A stretch of 64,000 bases of DNA from Gemmatimonadota bacterium. Its GTDB lineage: Bacteria > Latescibacterota > UBA2968 > UBA8231. The notes beneath the pieces are model-generated. The model saw only the letters and a program-made list of their open reading frames with translations. It made no database searches and had not been told where the DNA came from. Shown here piece after piece: positions 61,816 through 64,000 of the stretch (the first letter of the stretch is position 1; each line of letters begins with the position of its first letter). A program made the position numbers and the translations under genes. The stretch spans positions 149,067 through 213,066 of the forward strand of contig JABJJN010000011.1 of assembly GCA_018660835.1 (NCBI GenBank). The letters are read 5' to 3'.

Positions 61816-61921
61816 GGCATTCGCTTTCCTTCGAGGTCGGCAGCTCCGGGTCACCGGATGCATCCGGCCCCATTTGTCGCTCAAGGTAGCCAACCAACCT
61901 CTCTCGTCCAGCACACTGGCC

Positions 61922-63475
61922 GTGTCGACGGGCCTCCTCCCATCCAGGTGGTGGGCGTGGCTTGTCGTACTGCAACTGCTCACCGGCGACTGCCTGATGG
62001 CCGACGAGTCGTCTGCACGGTGGCTCATCAAAACGATCGAGATTCGCGGCACGACTCGCACCCACGATGACATCGTACGGCGGGAGTTGCTCTTCGCCAT
62101 CGGCGACACGATCGATGCAGACTGCGTGACAGAAACTGAACGAAATCTACGCCGACTGTTGTTTCTCGGAGACGTGCGACTGCGAATCGAAGCCATCTCT
62201 GGGCGGGATCCACATGCTGCAGGCCCGGATCGTGAGGTGCCGGCGCATGCCATTGTCGAAGCGGTAGAGCGTCATGCACGTGCCCTGTCGCCCTTACTCG
62301 ACGGCGACGCAGAGGAGCTCTCCTATGGACTCGTCGCCCTCGACTACAATTTTCTCGGCCGCGGTCAGATCGCTCAGGTGACCTACTTCCACGATGCGAT
62401 CAGCGGCGATCGGATCAGCGCTTCCTATCGTGAGCCGCGTTTGGCGGCGACACGACACGCGCTTCGGGTCAGCGCCGGATATGCCGGCAGCGAGAGTCGA
62501 GACTTGTCCCTGTCGCTGTCCAAGCCCTTTCATGCCCTCGACACACGCTGGGCCTACGGTGTATCTGTGACACAGGACAGGCAACGCCAACGCTTGTATC
62601 AGTCAGGTGATCTGCTCGCCCGTTATGATGATGAGTTTACCGGATCAGCCCTGTGGATCGTCCAATCGCACAGCAGTGGCCGCTGGAAAGTGCGGCCAGG
62701 GATACGACTTGGCATCAGCGATCGGAACTTCGCGACTCACGCCCCGTATGAGTATGAACCGGCACCACGCCACCGCGTGATCCCGAGCCTATCGCTGACG
62801 CTCTGGCAACCGGTGTATGTTCGCCGACAATTCATCCGCGGTCTGGGGCATATCGAGGATCTGCAGACTGGCGGTTGGCTCACAGTGCAAGCAGGCCTTT
62901 CGACGCGTGCGCTTGGCTCGGATCGGAACTACCCCATTGTGGCGCTGCTGCTGGCACCGCGAGGTCAGATCACAACGAATGGCTTCTTCTTTGGCTCGCT
63001 GTCAATCAGTACGCGATTCCGTGACCGCGAAACCTGGCATCTGATTACCAGCGCCTCGGGCAGCAGCTATGTGCGCCTTGCGAAACGACACGTGCTCGCA
63101 GCCAGAATCTCCTATCACGCATTGCACCGAACAGAGGATCGTGGGTCGCAGCTATTGCTCGGCATCGACTCCGGCCTGCGGGGCTATGCCCCCCGTCGCT
63201 TCGACGGCAGCAGACGCATTCTGGCAGGCATCGAGGCACGGCCCGTTTTCTGGCAACACCCAAAGCTAGTCGTAGGTGCAGCCTTCTTTGCTGATACGGG
63301 CAGTGCCTGGACACCCGGATTCAATCGGCAGACCTGGGTATCGACGATCGGTGCCGGCCTGCGCTTGGGCCTGCCAACTGTCTACGATGCACCTGTCCTG
63401 CGTGCGGATATCGCCCATGGATTGCAGGCATCTCAGCCGTGGCAGCTGTCGATTGGCCTGGGCCACTTGTTCTGA
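61922..63475 (+). CDS. Omp85-like outer membrane barrel with a POTRA domain
   Basis: About 517 residues. After a signal peptide (WWAWLVVLQLLTGDCLMA) a POTRA-like domain appears (IKTIEIRGTTRTHDDIVRRELLFAIGDTID...NLRRLLFLGDVRL, about 35-110). The rest is strand-rich and ends in LSIGLGHLF, an aromatic-terminated barrel. One POTRA instead of the five in BamA suggests a TamA/secretion-type surface antigen protein. I start at the GTG 61922, which gives a clean signal peptide; the ATG at 61814 is possible but overlaps the aldolase start. Confidence 0.8.
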   Translation: MSTGLLPSRWWAWLVVLQLLTGDCLMADESSARWLIKTIEIRGTTRTHDDIVRRELLFAIGDTIDADCVTETERNLRRLLFLGDVRLRIEAISGRDPHAAGPDREVPAHAIVEAVERHARALSPLLDGDAEELSYGLVALDYNFLGRGQIAQVTYFHDAISGDRISASYREPRLAATRHALRVSAGYAGSESRDLSLSLSKPFHALDTRWAYGVSVTQDRQRQRLYQSGDLLARYDDEFTGSALWIVQSHSSGRWKVRPGIRLGISDRNFATHAPYEYEPAPRHRVIPSLSLTLWQPVYVRRQFIRGLGHIEDLQTGGWLTVQAGLSTRALGSDRNYPIVALLLAPRGQITTNGFFFGSLSISTRFRDRETWHLITSASGSSYVRLAKRHVLAARISYHALHRTEDRGSQLLLGIDSGLRGYAPRRFDGSRRILAGIEARPVFWQHPKLVVGAAFFADTGSAWTPGFNRQTWVSTIGAGLRLGLPTVYDAPVLRADIAHGLQASQPWQLSIGLGHLF

Positions 63476-63656
63476 ACACACTGCCGATTTCACCTCGACA
63501 TATTCGGCATCCCCGACATAAATCGACGAGTTGGTGCGATCCTCTCTGAAAGAAATTCTCAAGTTCAAGGGATTCACGCCGATAGTTGGAACAGAGGGTG
63601 TCCGTTGACACCGGTTAGAAAATGTGCAGACAGCAACAAACGACGGTAAGAAACTC

Positions 63657-64000
63657 ATGCCCCTACAGCTGCCAAGGTTCACCCGCTGGGCACTCCTTCT
63701 GGCGCTATTGGTTCCCATCTGGGCGCACGGTCAAGTCCTGCGACTGGCACAACAGACGACGGATGCCATAGAAGTCATGGCTGCTCCTGGTGACACTGTG
63801 ACCATCGACGTTCGAGCAGATCTTGGTTCTCAGGCAGCGTCCGGTCTCAGATTCTTCGTCAGGGTACCCCGCGAGGACTTTGTCATTCTGGATACATCGA
63901 ATCGGAGGATGGCGCGAAACGTCGTATCGCCACCTTTTGCACAGGGTCATCTGTTTCGAGGGGCTGTTGAGGTACGAAATGATGTGTTGTCAGACGCCGA
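63657..64000 (+). CDS. Secreted protein with cohesin-like domain, 3' end outside window
   Basis: The frame is absent from the ORF track because it runs off the window. It begins MPLQLPRFTRWALLLALLVPIWAHGQ, a good signal peptide, and continues with APGDTVTIDVRADLGSQAASGLRFFVRVP, the opening of cohesin-like or similar beta-sandwich domains that bind dockerins. About 114 residues are visible. A GGTAAG lies about six bases before the ATG. Cohesin-like domains occur singly in many secreted proteins, so this does not imply a cellulosome. Confidence 0.6.
   Translation, partial: MPLQLPRFTRWALLLALLVPIWAHGQVLRLAQQTTDAIEVMAAPGDTVTIDVRADLGSQAASGLRFFVRVPREDFVILDTSNRRMARNVVSPPFAQGHLFRGAVEVRNDVLSDA

Noticed and set aside
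60892-62253. 453-aa form of the aldolase
   Set aside because: The first 146 residues are unrelated to the DapA family and read antisense to the start of the barrel gene; the true start is near 61815.
63605-63640. TTGACA before the last gene
   Set aside because: A perfect -35 but the window 16-18 bases on has AGACAG-like sequence, not a -10.
1-64000. Search for CRISPR arrays, integrases, transposases, rRNA and tRNA
   Set aside because: No regularly spaced direct repeats, mobile-element proteins or structural RNA signatures were found by eye.

Overview
The window reads as chromosomal DNA of a diderm (Gram-negative type) bacterium with moderately high GC. It encodes an Mla-type lipid transport operon, a heptosyltransferase-like glycosyltransferase, an Omp85-like barrel with a POTRA domain, several signal peptides and a lipoprotein. 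The mix of DUF6785-like giant permeases, an M28-like/FtsX fusion, ferredoxin-dependent 2-oxoacid oxidoreductase, TIM-barrel sugar isomerases, a LarA-like protein and CocE/DapA-like enzymes suggests an uncultured lineage such as Latescibacterota or a relative. That placement is inference. I see no rRNA, tRNA, CRISPR array, integrase or insertion sequence, so nothing marks the region as mobile.

Layout. 1-10.2 kb: the end of a flippase-like membrane protein, then a translationally coupled three-gene minus-strand cassette (DUF6785-like permease, 1501-aa degenerate M28 peptidase fused to an FtsX-like permease, large OPT-like membrane protein). 10.3-16.5 kb: small-molecule metabolism (M42 peptidase, aldo/keto reductase, SDR, LarA-like racemase, sugar isomerase, MFS exporter). 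16.5-24.6 kb: RidA, FtsH, methyltransferase, a stand-alone lipoyl E2 acyltransferase, glycosyltransferase 9 and a MinD-like ATPase. 24.6-31.9 kb: Nudix/HDAC-like pair, methyltransferase, an ECF sigma/zinc anti-sigma/Spy-like stress cassette, XdhC, MobA-like cytidylyltransferase and a BaiN-type flavoprotein. 32.0-39.2 kb: a plus-strand operon with a 939-aa unknown, two paralogous unknowns (one with acidic repeats), hemE and a small overlapping gene. 39.3-47.9 kb: CBS proteins flanking korAB, a degenerate UvrA paralogue, a DUF547 protein and an HTH-metallo-beta-lactamase fusion. 47.9-52.5 kb: a cobalamin uptake and adenosylation operon led by a cobalamin riboswitch and an intrinsic terminator. 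52.5-58.1 kb: mlaE-mlaF-mlaD, a pentapeptide-repeat potassium channel, TPR protein and small barrel. 58.2-64 kb: Eis-like acetyltransferase, CocE-like hydrolase, DapA-like aldolase, Omp85-like barrel and the start of a secreted cohesin-like protein cut by the window edge.

The strongest leads for something undescribed are the permease/M28-FtsX cassette, the UvrA paralogue with eroded ATPase motifs, the paralogue pair with acidic repeats in the hemE operon, and the pentapeptide channel. Family names come from motif reading only, with no database search. Most genes lie on the minus strand in tight runs with 1-8 bp overlaps, and start codons were revised from the ORF track where a Shine-Dalgarno sequence, signal peptide or gene junction argued for it.
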